Source: an uncultured Oscillochloris sp. | GTDB taxonomy: Bacteria; Chloroflexota; Chloroflexia; Chloroflexales; Chloroflexaceae | Length of the DNA: 33,999 nt | Reading direction: 5' to 3' | Assembly (NCBI GenBank): GCA_903920315.1 | Contig: CAIXLU010000526.1 | Coordinates: 1-33,999 of the forward strand | Part shown: piece by piece, positions 1-8,100 of the stretch | How the letters are laid out: each line of letters begins with the position of its first letter | How positions within the stretch are numbered: position 1 is the stretch's first letter | Notes under the pieces: generated by a model | Database searches by the model: none | The model's input: the letters and a program-made list of their open reading frames with translations, nothing else | Told to the model about the DNA's origin: nothing | Position numbers and translations under genes: made by a program

Positions 1-10
1 GTTATGGATC

Positions 11-26
11 GCCGGGACGCTTCGCT
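11..26 (+). repeat. Copy of a 16-bp REP-like arm
   Basis: The 16-mer GCCGGGACGCTTCGCT occurs here and again, identically, at 3762-3777, where it forms one arm of a perfect hairpin. The following 50 bases (a GTGACA-like stretch, GGTTAC, then CGGTATTG) also resemble the sequence after the second copy. The two copies therefore flank the carboxylase gene pair as direct repeats. No second arm is visible to the left because the window starts here. Confidence 0.6.
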
Positions 27-76
27 GCGCTCTGCGTGACATGCGTCATAGGGTTACCTTTGCGGTATTGCGTAAA

Positions 77-105
77 CCTGAACCCTGGCACCTGAAACCT
101 TGTCT
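77..105 (-). repeat. Short heptamer array (CCTGAAC/CCTGGCA/CCTGAAA/CCTTGTC)
   Basis: Four consecutive 7-bp units in register occupy 77-104. The last 15 bases, CCTGAAACCTTGTCT, are identical to the right end of the 305-bp inverted-repeat unit at 32477-32491. It lies just upstream of the promoter region of the carboxylase operon. Confidence 0.7.
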
Positions 106-140
106 CCGTTACCCCAAACAGCCAAGGGTAGGGAATCTGC

Positions 141-146
141 TATACT
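141..146 (+). promoter_or_regulatory. Candidate -10 element for the carboxylase operon
   Basis: TATACT sits 45 bp before the chosen ATG. No convincing -35 hexamer lies 16-18 bp upstream, so this is only a candidate. The ribosome binding site AGGAAGGAA at 176-184, seven bases before the ATG at 192, is strong. Confidence 0.4.
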
Positions 147-191
147 CTCCCTGAAAATTTGCACTATCAGACAACAGGAAGGAACGTTGTC

Positions 192-1646
192 ATGCAACGA
201 AGCATCCGCAAAGTGTTAGTGGCTAACCGTGGAGTCCCGGCTGTCAGGATCATGCATACGTGCCGAGATCGCAAGATCCCGACGACTGCCGTGTACAGCA
301 CACCTGATCGGCTTGCCTATCACGTCTTCATGGCCGATACCGCCATCCATATCGGCGAGGCACCGCCGATTGAGTCGTATCTGAATGCGGATAAGATCAT
401 CGAGGCCGCACTGATCAGCGACTCGAACGCCATTCATCCGGGCTGGGGTTTTCTGGCCGAGAATGCCGAGTTTGCCCAGAAGGTAGTTGATGCCGGCCTG
501 ATCTGGATCGGCCCCACGCCGGCGGTGATCAGCCTGATGGGCGATAAAATCCGAGCTAAGGAGATCGCCAAGCAGTCGAATGTACCAACCGTGCCGGGGA
601 TCGAGAATGTCACCAGCGCCGAGCAGATTACCGACTGGATGCAGGCCGAGGGCGTTCGATTCCCGATCATGATCAAGGCAGCCTCCGGCGGCGGCGGTAA
701 GGGCATGGTCAAGGTTGATCAACCTGACCAGATCGTGGGGGCACTCGCCCAGGCTCGCTCCGAGGCCAAGAAGTCATTTGGCGACGAGACCGTTCTGGTC
801 GAAAAGTATATCGAGCATGGTCGGCATATCGAGGTGCAGGTGGTGGCCGACGAGTTCCATCACGTCGTTCACCTCTTTGAGCGCGAGTGTACGCTCCAGC
901 GCCGCAACCAGAAGATTATCGAGGAGGCACCCTCGACGCTCGAAAACGACCTGCGCCAGGAGATTTGTGTCACCGCAGCGCGCCTGATGCGCCGGATCGG
1001 CTACACCTCAGCGGGCACGGTCGAGTTTATCTTCGAGCCTTCCACCCAGAGTTTCTACTTTTTGGAGGTCAATACCCGCCTCCAGGTTGAGCATGGGATC
1101 ACCGAGTTGATCACCGGTCTGGACATTGTCAGCATTATGCTCGATGTCGCCGAGGGTAAGCCCTTGCCGATCAAACAACTCGATGTTGTCCCCAACCGCT
1201 GGGCACTTGAGGTGCGGCTGAACGCTGAGGACCCCAAGACCTTTGGCCCCTCGTTCGGCACGATTACTCGCCTGCGCGCCCCGATGGGCCCGAAAGTGCG
1301 GGTTCTCCTTGGCGCAGCGGAGGGTGAGGATATTCCGCCCTACTACGACTCGCTCTTTATGCTCTTGATGACCTCGGGCACCGACCGGGCCGATGCGCTT
1401 CGGGTGATGGATCGGGCCATCACCGGGGATTTGCGGATTGAGGGTATCAAGACCCTCGCGCCGCTGCTGTTGAGCATCATCAGGCATCCCAAGTTTATCA
1501 GTGGCGATTTCTCGACCAAATTTATCGAGCAGCATATGCCCGAGCTTGTCTCCGGTTTTCGGGAGAGTACCAGCGAGGATGAGATGCTCCGGGTCGCCCG
1601 CTATGTGGCCGAGATTTCTGCCCTGGGTACACAGGGATGGATGTAA
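192..1646 (+). CDS. Biotin carboxylase subunit (AccC/PycA-like), divergent
   Basis: A 484-residue ATP-grasp biotin carboxylase that would carboxylate biotin on a carrier protein using ATP and bicarbonate in the cytoplasm. The ATG at 192 is preferred over the upstream TTG at 159 because AGGAAGGAA precedes it by 7 nt. Family signatures are present in order: VANRG near the N-terminus (with VPAVRI instead of EIALRI), HPGWGFL, GDK with Lys119, the glycine-rich loop SGGGGKGM, RHIEVQV, QRRNQK around 236-241, EVNTRLQVEH and RLNAEDP. Length matches the family. Two deviations stand out: Asn239 replaces the His of the usual QRRHQK, and HGITE replaces HPVTE. The stop overlaps the ribosome binding site of the next gene, which encodes the carboxyltransferase and biotin carrier, so the two subunits almost certainly form one enzyme. 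Whether the substrate is pyruvate or another acid cannot be told. Confidence 0.88.
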   Translation: MQRSIRKVLVANRGVPAVRIMHTCRDRKIPTTAVYSTPDRLAYHVFMADTAIHIGEAPPIESYLNADKIIEAALISDSNAIHPGWGFLAENAEFAQKVVDAGLIWIGPTPAVISLMGDKIRAKEIAKQSNVPTVPGIENVTSAEQITDWMQAEGVRFPIMIKAASGGGGKGMVKVDQPDQIVGALAQARSEAKKSFGDETVLVEKYIEHGRHIEVQVVADEFHHVVHLFERECTLQRRNQKIIEEAPSTLENDLRQEICVTAARLMRRIGYTSAGTVEFIFEPSTQSFYFLEVNTRLQVEHGITELITGLDIVSIMLDVAEGKPLPIKQLDVVPNRWALEVRLNAEDPKTFGPSFGTITRLRAPMGPKVRVLLGAAEGEDIPPYYDSLFMLLMTSGTDRADALRVMDRAITGDLRIEGIKTLAPLLLSIIRHPKFISGDFSTKFIEQHMPELVSGFRESTSEDEMLRVARYVAEISALGTQGWM

Positions 1647-1658
1647 GGAGGAGTGATC

Positions 1659-3704
1659 ATGACGAGCAACCCATCCCAGCCCACGAGCTCTCTGGGAGAG
1701 TATATCTTCGTTCGGCCCGGTATGACGGCGCGAGAAATTGTCCAGGCCGTGCGTGATTTGCCGGGCGTCTGTCTTACCTCGGTGAGCATGCGTGACTCCG
1801 GACAGTCCGACTTCAAGAATCGCCATCGGAGCTACGATCTGAAAACCCTGGCCCCGATATTCAATGGCATGGGCCTGTTTAGTGCCGAGTGTCACGGCGG
1901 AGCCCGCTGGCACGTCGGGATTATGAACCGCCGCGAGAGCCCCTTCGAGGAGGTGCAGGATCTGCGGAAGCTGATGCCGAATGTGCTGCTGCAAACCCTG
2001 GTACGCGAGACGAATCTGTGGGGTTATCGGCCCTACCCCAAGAACGTGATCGAGCGCGCCGTCTCGCAGGTTGATATTGATGTCTGGCGCTGTTTCTCGT
2101 TTCTCAACGACATACGCAACATGCGGACGGTGGCCGAGACGGTGATGAATCGCGGGCGTCTGTTTGAGCCGGCGATCTCGTTCACGGTGGCCGACTGGGC
2201 CACTGATGCGTACTACCTGGGCGTGGTGCGCGAAATCGTCTCCCTGTGCGGTGGCGTTGATGAGATCATCCTGTGCATTAAGGACATGGCCGGGGTCGGA
2301 AACCCGGTGCGGATCGGCCAGTTGGTGACGACGATCAAGCAGCACTACCCCGAGTTGCTGATCCACTACCATCGCCATGTCACTGATGGGTTGGCCCTTC
2401 CCGCGCTGTTTGCCGCTGCTCAGGCCGGCGCGAAGATCGTTGATGTCCAAGAGGACGCCATGGTGCGCTTCTACGGCCACCCGCCCATTCTGGGGGTACA
2501 GGCGTACTTTGAGGAGAGTGGCATCCGCGTGAACCTCAACCGGCCCGCCGCCGAGATGGCGAATGAGAAGGTGCGCGAGTGGATCGGCCATTACGAGTGG
2601 GCCGAGTCGCCCTTCAAGGGGTATGACCACGGCGTCACCAAGCATCGTATGCCGGGTGGAGCCTTCCCAAGCTCGTTTGAGCAGGCTGAAAAGGGCGGAT
2701 TCTTCCACCTGATGCCCGCGATCTTGCGCGTGATGTCGCTCTATAACCAGATCGTGTGCTACTTTGACGTCACCCCTGGCTCCCAGATCACCTGGGTTAC
2801 CTGTAGCGGGATCGTCAACCGCTACGCCAAGGAACGCGGTGAAGTTGGTGTCAAACGCCTGATTGCGCTGCTCAGTAAGTTTGTCGAGGAGCAGGATCAG
2901 GATATTGAGGCCATGACCGATGCGGAGCAGGACGAGTTGTTGCAGCTCTTCCGCAGCGCACCCGGCGACTTCAAGAGTCTGCTGGTGGGACACTATGGCA
3001 GGCTACCGGTCGGCTGGCCCGCCGATTGGGTCTACGAGAGTGCCTTCGGCGATGAGTGGGAGGCGAAGATTCAGGGGCGAACCGATCTCTCCCCCCTTGA
3101 TACGCTCAAGGAGGACGACCTCACCAAGCTTCGTCAGACCCTGACGGATGCTCTGGGCCGTGCGCCGAACGAGGAGGAGTTTGTCCTGTATCTGATGCAC
3201 CCCAAGGACGCCCTCAGCTTCATTGAGTTCCGCGAGAAGTATGGCATGGCCCCGCTCGTGCTGCCGACGGATATCTGGCGCTATGGCCTGCAACGCTCTG
3301 GTCAGAAGGTTGATTTCCAGCTCGATGGCAAGCCCTATTGTGTTGAACTGGTGTCGGTTGGTGCCGAACACGAAGGCATGATCCACGTGGTGACCAAGGT
3401 CAATAATGTGACCCGCGTCTACCCCGTTGCGACGCCCCGGGCCAAAAAGGTTGAGATTCGACTCGCTCAGGGTACACGTCATATCGGTGCCCAGATTAAC
3501 GGCAATGTGTGGCGGATCGGCAACCCGCAACGCGGGCCAATCCACGTTGGCGATGTTGTCCATAAAGGCGAGGAAGTGGCGAATCTGGAGGCGATGAAAA
3601 TGGAGAATGCCATTCTCGCCCCCTTTGATGGTCGGATTGCCGAGGTCTGTGTCAAACTGAACGATATTGTTCAGGAAGGACAATTGCTCTTTGTGCTGGA
3701 GTAA
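1659..3704 (+). CDS. Carboxyltransferase plus biotin carrier subunit (pyruvate carboxylase subunit B type)
   Basis: A 681-residue protein with an HMGL-like TIM-barrel carboxyltransferase domain (about 15-300), a conserved carboxylase region (about 310-500) and a C-terminal biotinyl domain (about 610-681) with EAMKMEN; Lys647 is the biotin site, 34 residues from the end as is usual. The ATG at 1659 is preferred over the GTG at 1653 because AAGGAGG at 1645-1651 is correctly spaced only for the ATG. Metal ligands expected from pyruvate carboxylase are recognisable: Asp46 in MRDSGQS, Lys208 in CIKDMAG (normally carbamylated), and His236 and His238. The surroundings are atypical: HYHRHVTDG replaces HTHDT(S/A)G, and PGGAFPSSF replaces PGGQYTNL, so the catalytic Thr is not in place. 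It transfers carboxyl from biotin to an organic acid, probably pyruvate or a relative, or runs the reverse reaction. It is co-transcribed with the biotin carboxylase. Confidence 0.87.
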   Translation: MTSNPSQPTSSLGEYIFVRPGMTAREIVQAVRDLPGVCLTSVSMRDSGQSDFKNRHRSYDLKTLAPIFNGMGLFSAECHGGARWHVGIMNRRESPFEEVQDLRKLMPNVLLQTLVRETNLWGYRPYPKNVIERAVSQVDIDVWRCFSFLNDIRNMRTVAETVMNRGRLFEPAISFTVADWATDAYYLGVVREIVSLCGGVDEIILCIKDMAGVGNPVRIGQLVTTIKQHYPELLIHYHRHVTDGLALPALFAAAQAGAKIVDVQEDAMVRFYGHPPILGVQAYFEESGIRVNLNRPAAEMANEKVREWIGHYEWAESPFKGYDHGVTKHRMPGGAFPSSFEQAEKGGFFHLMPAILRVMSLYNQIVCYFDVTPGSQITWVTCSGIVNRYAKERGEVGVKRLIALLSKFVEEQDQDIEAMTDAEQDELLQLFRSAPGDFKSLLVGHYGRLPVGWPADWVYESAFGDEWEAKIQGRTDLSPLDTLKEDDLTKLRQTLTDALGRAPNEEEFVLYLMHPKDALSFIEFREKYGMAPLVLPTDIWRYGLQRSGQKVDFQLDGKPYCVELVSVGAEHEGMIHVVTKVNNVTRVYPVATPRAKKVEIRLAQGTRHIGAQINGNVWRIGNPQRGPIHVGDVVHKGEEVANLEAMKMENAILAPFDGRIAEVCVKLNDIVQEGQLLFVLE

Positions 3705-3732
3705 CGGTTTCCACACAACGTAACCGGCGCTA

Positions 3733-3777
3733 AGCGAAGCGTCCCGACAGCTCATATCGCTGCCGGGACGCTTCGCT
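3733..3777. repeat. REP-like perfect hairpin after the carboxylase operon
   Basis: AGCGAAGCGTCCCG at 3733-3746 is exactly complementary to CGGGACGCTTCGCT at 3764-3777, a 14-bp stem with a 17-nt loop. Weaker complementarity continues outward (AACGTAACCG against CGGTGTGACAGCGTT). No T-tract follows, so it is not a classical intrinsic terminator, although it lies between convergent genes. The right arm recurs at 11-26. Confidence 0.7.
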
Positions 3778-3869
3778 CGGTGTGACAGCGTTACTTCTGT
3801 CGTATTGTCTAAGAACTTTAGCCTTGAGCTGTTGCAAAATCCTCAGATTGCCGCCTGCCCAGCCCCCTT

Positions 3870-4676
3870 TTACGTGATTGCCGCCACACAGGTCGCCTCA
3901 TACACCACCCGGTGCGCCTCGGCAGGCGCTGGCTCCCAGGTTGGCGTGCGCCGCGCCGTCACCTGTAGCCCCGCTGCCTCCAGCGCCGCCACTACCTCGT
4001 TGTCGTCCCACGCACGCTCGTGGTGAATCTCCTCGCCGCGCCACCAGCGGTCAATCTCGCGCACAAACCAAACGATCCGCCCCCTGGCGATACGATGCTC
4101 GGCATCGTAGCTCAGTTGATTGTAGACCAGCAGGTTGGGTGAATCGAAGACAACCTGGTCGGTGTCGTCCCAGTGTTCGAACTCATAAATCGTGTTGAGA
4201 TCAAACACAAACCGACCGCCGGGGCGGAGCAGGCGGGCCGCGCCCGCGCAGACCGTCGCGAGGTCGTGCGCTGCACTGAGGTAGTTAAGGCTATCGTAGA
4301 GGCATGTAATCAGGTCGAAGGATGCCGGGCGGAGTGCATCGTGCGTTGCCGAGCGCCGACTCAGGCTGCGTATATCGGCGGACACCCAGCGTACCGACAG
4401 GCCGCGATCACGGGCACGGGCGCGAGCGATCCGCAGCATCGCCGACGAACAATCCACCCCCACTACCTGCACCCCAGCCGTCGCTAGGGTCAGGGCGGCC
4501 GCCCCCGTGCCGCAGGCCAGATCTAGCGCACGGCGGGGCGGCTCTGCCAGCGACCCCAAAATATGCGCCGTCAGACCCTCCGCGAACGCGCCTTGGCCGA
4601 TGGCATCGTAGATCGGGGCGTAGGAATCGTAGATTTTCAAGATCCTCCGGCGGGGTTTGATCTCTCTATCAATCAC
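3870..4676 (-). CDS. Class I SAM-dependent methyltransferase
   Basis: A 268-residue soluble protein with a Rossmann-type methyltransferase core. Motif I, LDLACGTG, is at residues 51-58; VVGVDCSSAML follows as the acidic second strand, then VSADIR and FDLITCLYDSLNYL, and LLRPGGRFVFDLNT. The C-terminal half (about 160-268) resembles the cap seen in small-molecule methyltransferases of the Methyltransf_25 type. The methyl acceptor cannot be told. The start is a GTG at 4676 that overlaps the TGA of the upstream gene (GTGA), implying translational coupling. It is the last gene of a three-gene unit led by the hybrid histidine kinase. Confidence 0.85.
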   Translation of the reverse strand: MIDREIKPRRRILKIYDSYAPIYDAIGQGAFAEGLTAHILGSLAEPPRRALDLACGTGAAALTLATAGVQVVGVDCSSAMLRIARARARDRGLSVRWVSADIRSLSRRSATHDALRPASFDLITCLYDSLNYLSAAHDLATVCAGAARLLRPGGRFVFDLNTIYEFEHWDDTDQVVFDSPNLLVYNQLSYDAEHRIARGRIVWFVREIDRWWRGEEIHHERAWDDNEVVAALEAAGLQVTARRTPTWEPAPAEAHRVVYEATCVAAIT

Positions 4677-5224
4677 GCCTGAAAAAAGACATAGCGCCAG
4701 TAGTCGAGTGCAGCACGCAGCACATCAAGAAGATCCAACACCGCTGTCGGCGTCGGTGTACCGTATGCCCGCAGACCCTGGTCGTGCGCCACCTTCAGGC
4801 TTAACAACTGGTCGGCGGGGGCGCTCGCTACCAGCACACTCTGCGCACCACCGCTGCGGGCTGCGGCGAGGGCGTCGAACAGGGACTCGCCCTCGGCGAT
4901 GATCGTGATGGCAGACTCGGGCATCCCGAGGGCGATCAGATCGGTTCTGGCCTGCCCGCGCCCCGGCCCAGCCAACGCCAGTCGCACTGCGTAGCCCCGC
5001 CGGTAGAGGTCGAAGCTATGGTCAATCAGAGCGGCGGACGGCAGATCGGGCGCGATGACAAGCAGCTGATCCGCGTTGTGTGTCTCGTCGCGCTGAACCT
5101 GGATGGCAATGGCGGCGACGGTTATGCCCATTGCGAGCAGCCCGATAAGAAGCAGCAGCGATGCCATGCGCGCCATCTGTCCACCTGCTGCATGCCATAC
5201 TGCTCGCTCCCGCAGCACCTTCAT
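4673..5224 (-). CDS. Membrane-anchored DUF218/YdcF-like protein
   Basis: A 183-residue protein with one N-terminal transmembrane segment (about 20-42, rich in Leu, Ile and Ala) followed by a soluble alpha/beta domain. The pattern LLVIAPDLPSAALIDHSFDLYRRGYA, then LGMPESAI, EGESLFDALAAA and SVLVASAP matches the layout of the DUF218 (SanA/ElyC/YdcF) fold, whose members are linked to envelope maintenance; their chemistry is not well established. The ATG at 5224 is chosen over the ATG at 5251 because it overlaps the stop of the kinase gene as ATGA. The C-terminus overlaps the methyltransferase start. Assignment to DUF218 is by pattern only; no Shine-Dalgarno is obvious, in line with coupling. Confidence 0.65.
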   Translation of the reverse strand: MKVLRERAVWHAAGGQMARMASLLLLIGLLAMGITVAAIAIQVQRDETHNADQLLVIAPDLPSAALIDHSFDLYRRGYAVRLALAGPGRGQARTDLIALGMPESAITIIAEGESLFDALAAARSGGAQSVLVASAPADQLLSLKVAHDQGLRAYGTPTPTAVLDLLDVLRAALDYWRYVFFQA

Positions 5225-7923
5225 CGTCGCACCGTTGATGTTAGCATGCACGGGGAGCTACCGTTAATATGTCTGACACGCTGCCGCTGAAGATCCGCGA
5301 TCATCTGGCGTAAGCGCGTGGCGTCGAACGGTTTTGCGACAACCGCATCCGCGCCGCGCAGGCGAGCATCGTCAGCGTTGATCTGCTCACCCCAGCCGGT
5401 AATCAGAATCGTCATCATACAGGGGTATGTGGCACGAACATGGGAGATCAGATCCCACCCCGACATTTCTGGCATGCCTAGATCGGTGCAAAGTAGATCG
5501 AACCGCTCGTTTGCCATCAGTTCAATTGCGCTGCGGCCTGAAGCGATATCAACAACATCATGACCAACCTTGCGCAAGATCTGTGCCAGCACCCGGCGCA
5601 CGGCATCATCATCCTCCACCACCACAATACGCATCGCGTGGGCTGGCACAACCACTTCTGGAATTGGCTGTGTGAACGCACGCGGAGCGAGGCTGCGCAC
5701 CGGTAGCCGAACCTGGAAGGTACTCCCGTGTCCCGGCACGCTCTCGACGCTGATGCTGCCTTGGTGACGCTGCACGATGCCGTAGGCCATCGCGAGGCCC
5801 ATGCCGGTGCCGCTGGCTCCCTTGGTTGTGAAGAAGGGGTCGAAGATACGCTGCCGCACGTCGGCGCTCATACCCACGCCTGTGTCGGTCACTTCGATCA
5901 GGGCTGTGGGGCCATCGTCATCATGCAGCAGCGCCGTGCGCAGGCGCAATTCGCCGCCATCGGGCATGGCGTCTAGGGCGTTGAGGATCAAATTCGTCAC
6001 CATATCCCGCAATGCCGGGCCGTCTCCTACCATTGGTGGCAGGTCGCCAAGGGTACGGATGATCCGCATCTGAAGCCCCTGGCTCTGCATGCTGTCGCGC
6101 CAGCGTGGTCGGGTGATCGCCAGACTCTCGATAATAATCTCATCAATTCGCACCTCTTCGGTCGGGAGCGAACGGTTTGTCTGAGCGAAGTTCTGGAGGC
6201 GGCGCACGGTATCCGCACCGTTGTGAGCCGCCTGCTCGATGATCCGCAGCCCCTCGGCGGTTGTCGGCTCCTGCGTCTGGTCAATCAGCAGTTGGGCGTG
6301 ACCAAGGATGCTTGCCAGTAAATTATTAAAATCGTGGGCGATTCCGCTGGCGAGTTCTCCCAGGGCATGCAGCCGTTCGCTGTGCAGCAGATGCTCCTGG
6401 GTGCTGCGCAGTTCCTCGTAGCGTAGAATGTTTGCCAATGCCACCGCCACCTGCCCGGCCAGCGACTCGGCGAGGTAAACATCGCTCTGATTAAAACTTC
6501 CGCTGATATTGCCCTCAATATCAATGATGCCCAAGATCGTCTGGCCCTGCCGGATTGCCACAACGAGTTCCGAACGTGTGTCGTTCAGGCCATCCACCGC
6601 AACGTAGCGCGAGTCCTTCGAGACATCATTGACCAGCAGCGTCTCGCCGTGGCGGGCCACCCAGCCCGTGAGTCCACTCGTCATGCGACTGCTCATAAAC
6701 GAGCCAAACTCGGAGACATCGTTCACGATGCCCCGCGCCGCCTTCAGTACCAGATAATCGCCCTCCACGAGAGCAACTCCCACCTGGTAGTAGCCAAAGG
6801 TGCGGTGGAGCAGGCCCGCCACCTCATCAAGGAGGGTCTGCACATCGCTGATTGCACTCAATCGCTCGCTCAGTTGGTGGATCACCTGGAGTTGGCTGGA
6901 TCTGGCCTTAGCCTCGCGCAGCAGCCGGGTGTTATTGATCGCGACGGCCATGTGATCGCCAAACATCTGGGCCACCTGGACATCGGCGACATTGAAGGCG
7001 TTGGGAGTCCACTTGTCAATCGTCATCACACCAATGGTGTCCTCGTTAACCACCAAGGGCACACCAATCCAGGCCCGGATGGTCTCGCTGTCGGACATGT
7101 TCTGCCAATCGGCAATCTGCTGGACATCGGGGATGTAGGTGGCCTGCTGGTCATGCTCGACCACCCAGACAGGCGAACCCGGCCCGGTCGTGAGGACGAA
7201 GATCTGGTCGGGCTGGTGGTGATAGCCGCGCCCCGCCACGAGCCGGGCATACTGTTCATCGTGAAAGAGAAAAACCCCGGCTGAGTCGTAGGACACAAAG
7301 CGGGCCAACTGCTCAAGGATGAAGTCGAGTACCCGATCCTGGTCAATCATGGCGTTACAGGCGTTAGCCAGTTGACTGAGGGCGGTCGTCAGGTCGTGCG
7401 AGCGTTGCTCGCGGGCAACCGCGTAGCGCAGAGCAGAGGTAGCGTCCGCGTTCGAGATCGCAATCGCGGCGTGGCCGGCAAAGATTTCGATTACCTGGGC
7501 CACATCGGGGCTAAACGGCTCGGAGGTGAATCGCCGAGCTAAGTTAAGTGCGCCGAGGGTACGGTCGTGAACACGCAGCGGCAGCGAGAAGAGCAACCGT
7601 CGCGTATCAGGCACAATATGTGCGTAGCGCGGGTCGCTGACGGGGTTCGCCACCTGGATTGACTGACCGTGCAGTACCGCCCATCCCGCGAACCCCTCGC
7701 CCACCCGCAGCCGCAGGCGCTCACAGATTTGTGGGTTAATCCCCTGCGAGGCGACGATCTTCAGATGATCGCCGCTATCGTCGAGCAACATGATCGAGAT
7801 CTCTTCGGCCGCGCTCAGGTCGGCGACAGCCGCAATCACCCGGTCAAGCACCTCTCTCATATCAAGAGACGCACAGACGAGGCGGCTCAGATCAAGCAGG
7901 GCAGCCATCGTTGTTGGTTGCAT
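5221..7923 (-). CDS. Three-GAF hybrid sensor histidine kinase with C-terminal receiver
   Basis: About 900 residues, no transmembrane segment, so a cytoplasmic sensor. Three GAF domains lie at about 5-155, 190-335 and 365-500 and probably bind small ligands or respond to redox state. HisKA follows with GIAHDFNN, where His530 is the phospho-acceptor, then an HATPase domain with NLILNALDAM (N box), DTGVGM (G1) and GTGMGLAMAYG (G2). The C-terminal receiver has acidic residues in VVEDDD, Asp814 in CTDLGMPE, the Thr in LITGWG and the Lys in VAKPFD, all intact. The ATG at 7923 is preferred over the GTG at 7953 because a promoter -10 lies at 7962-7967 and the GTG would sit at or before the transcript start. 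No separate DNA-binding regulator is nearby; the co-transcribed genes encode a membrane protein and a methyltransferase. Confidence 0.88.
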   Translation of the reverse strand: MQPTTMAALLDLSRLVCASLDMREVLDRVIAAVADLSAAEEISIMLLDDSGDHLKIVASQGINPQICERLRLRVGEGFAGWAVLHGQSIQVANPVSDPRYAHIVPDTRRLLFSLPLRVHDRTLGALNLARRFTSEPFSPDVAQVIEIFAGHAAIAISNADATSALRYAVAREQRSHDLTTALSQLANACNAMIDQDRVLDFILEQLARFVSYDSAGVFLFHDEQYARLVAGRGYHHQPDQIFVLTTGPGSPVWVVEHDQQATYIPDVQQIADWQNMSDSETIRAWIGVPLVVNEDTIGVMTIDKWTPNAFNVADVQVAQMFGDHMAVAINNTRLLREAKARSSQLQVIHQLSERLSAISDVQTLLDEVAGLLHRTFGYYQVGVALVEGDYLVLKAARGIVNDVSEFGSFMSSRMTSGLTGWVARHGETLLVNDVSKDSRYVAVDGLNDTRSELVVAIRQGQTILGIIDIEGNISGSFNQSDVYLAESLAGQVAVALANILRYEELRSTQEHLLHSERLHALGELASGIAHDFNNLLASILGHAQLLIDQTQEPTTAEGLRIIEQAAHNGADTVRRLQNFAQTNRSLPTEEVRIDEIIIESLAITRPRWRDSMQSQGLQMRIIRTLGDLPPMVGDGPALRDMVTNLILNALDAMPDGGELRLRTALLHDDDGPTALIEVTDTGVGMSADVRQRIFDPFFTTKGASGTGMGLAMAYGIVQRHQGSISVESVPGHGSTFQVRLPVRSLAPRAFTQPIPEVVVPAHAMRIVVVEDDDAVRRVLAQILRKVGHDVVDIASGRSAIELMANERFDLLCTDLGMPEMSGWDLISHVRATYPCMMTILITGWGEQINADDARLRGADAVVAKPFDATRLRQMIADLQRQRVRHINGSSPCMLTSTVRR

Positions 7924-7961
7924 CGCTAGGTTGCTCGTGTGGTACGAAATCACGCAAGCTC

Positions 7962-7990
7962 ATTATACGTCCGCGTAAAGGAGGGCGCAA
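7962..7990 (-). promoter_or_regulatory. Promoter of the histidine kinase operon
   Basis: Read on the minus strand: TTGCGC (7985-7990), 17-bp spacer, TATAAT (7962-7967). Transcription would start near 7955, leaving a leader of about 32 nt before the ATG at 7923. Confidence 0.6.
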
Positions 7991-8036
7991 AAGGGTGCGT
8001 AACTTTCCCCCGTCCTCGCCCGGTACAGATAGCGAC

Positions 8037-8054
8037 GCCGATAGCCGTATCGGC
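8037..8054. promoter_or_regulatory. Perfect palindrome in the ssb upstream region
   Basis: GCCGATA-GCCG-TATCGGC is a 7-bp inverted repeat with a 4-nt loop, 47 bp before the ssb start. A second, GC-rich partial repeat (CGGCCC/GGGCCG) follows. It could be an operator or a leader hairpin; no T-tract follows. I could not identify a convincing ssb promoter on the plus strand. Confidence 0.4.
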
Positions 8055-8100
8055 CCACGGGGGCCGACGAAAATGCTGGCCTATCTACAGGAGAATCACC

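Noticed and set aside
1008-2993. 661-residue open frame on the minus strand opposite the carboxylase genes
   Set aside because: It spans two genuine genes in antisense, shows no domain pattern, and is explained by the codon bias of a GC-rich genome.
3805-4026. Small plus-strand open frame after the carboxylase genes
   Set aside because: It overlaps the methyltransferase in antisense and has no ribosome binding site or motif.
7924-7953. GTG start at 7953 for the histidine kinase
   Set aside because: It lies at or upstream of the predicted transcript start from the promoter at 7962-7990; the ATG at 7923 fits better.
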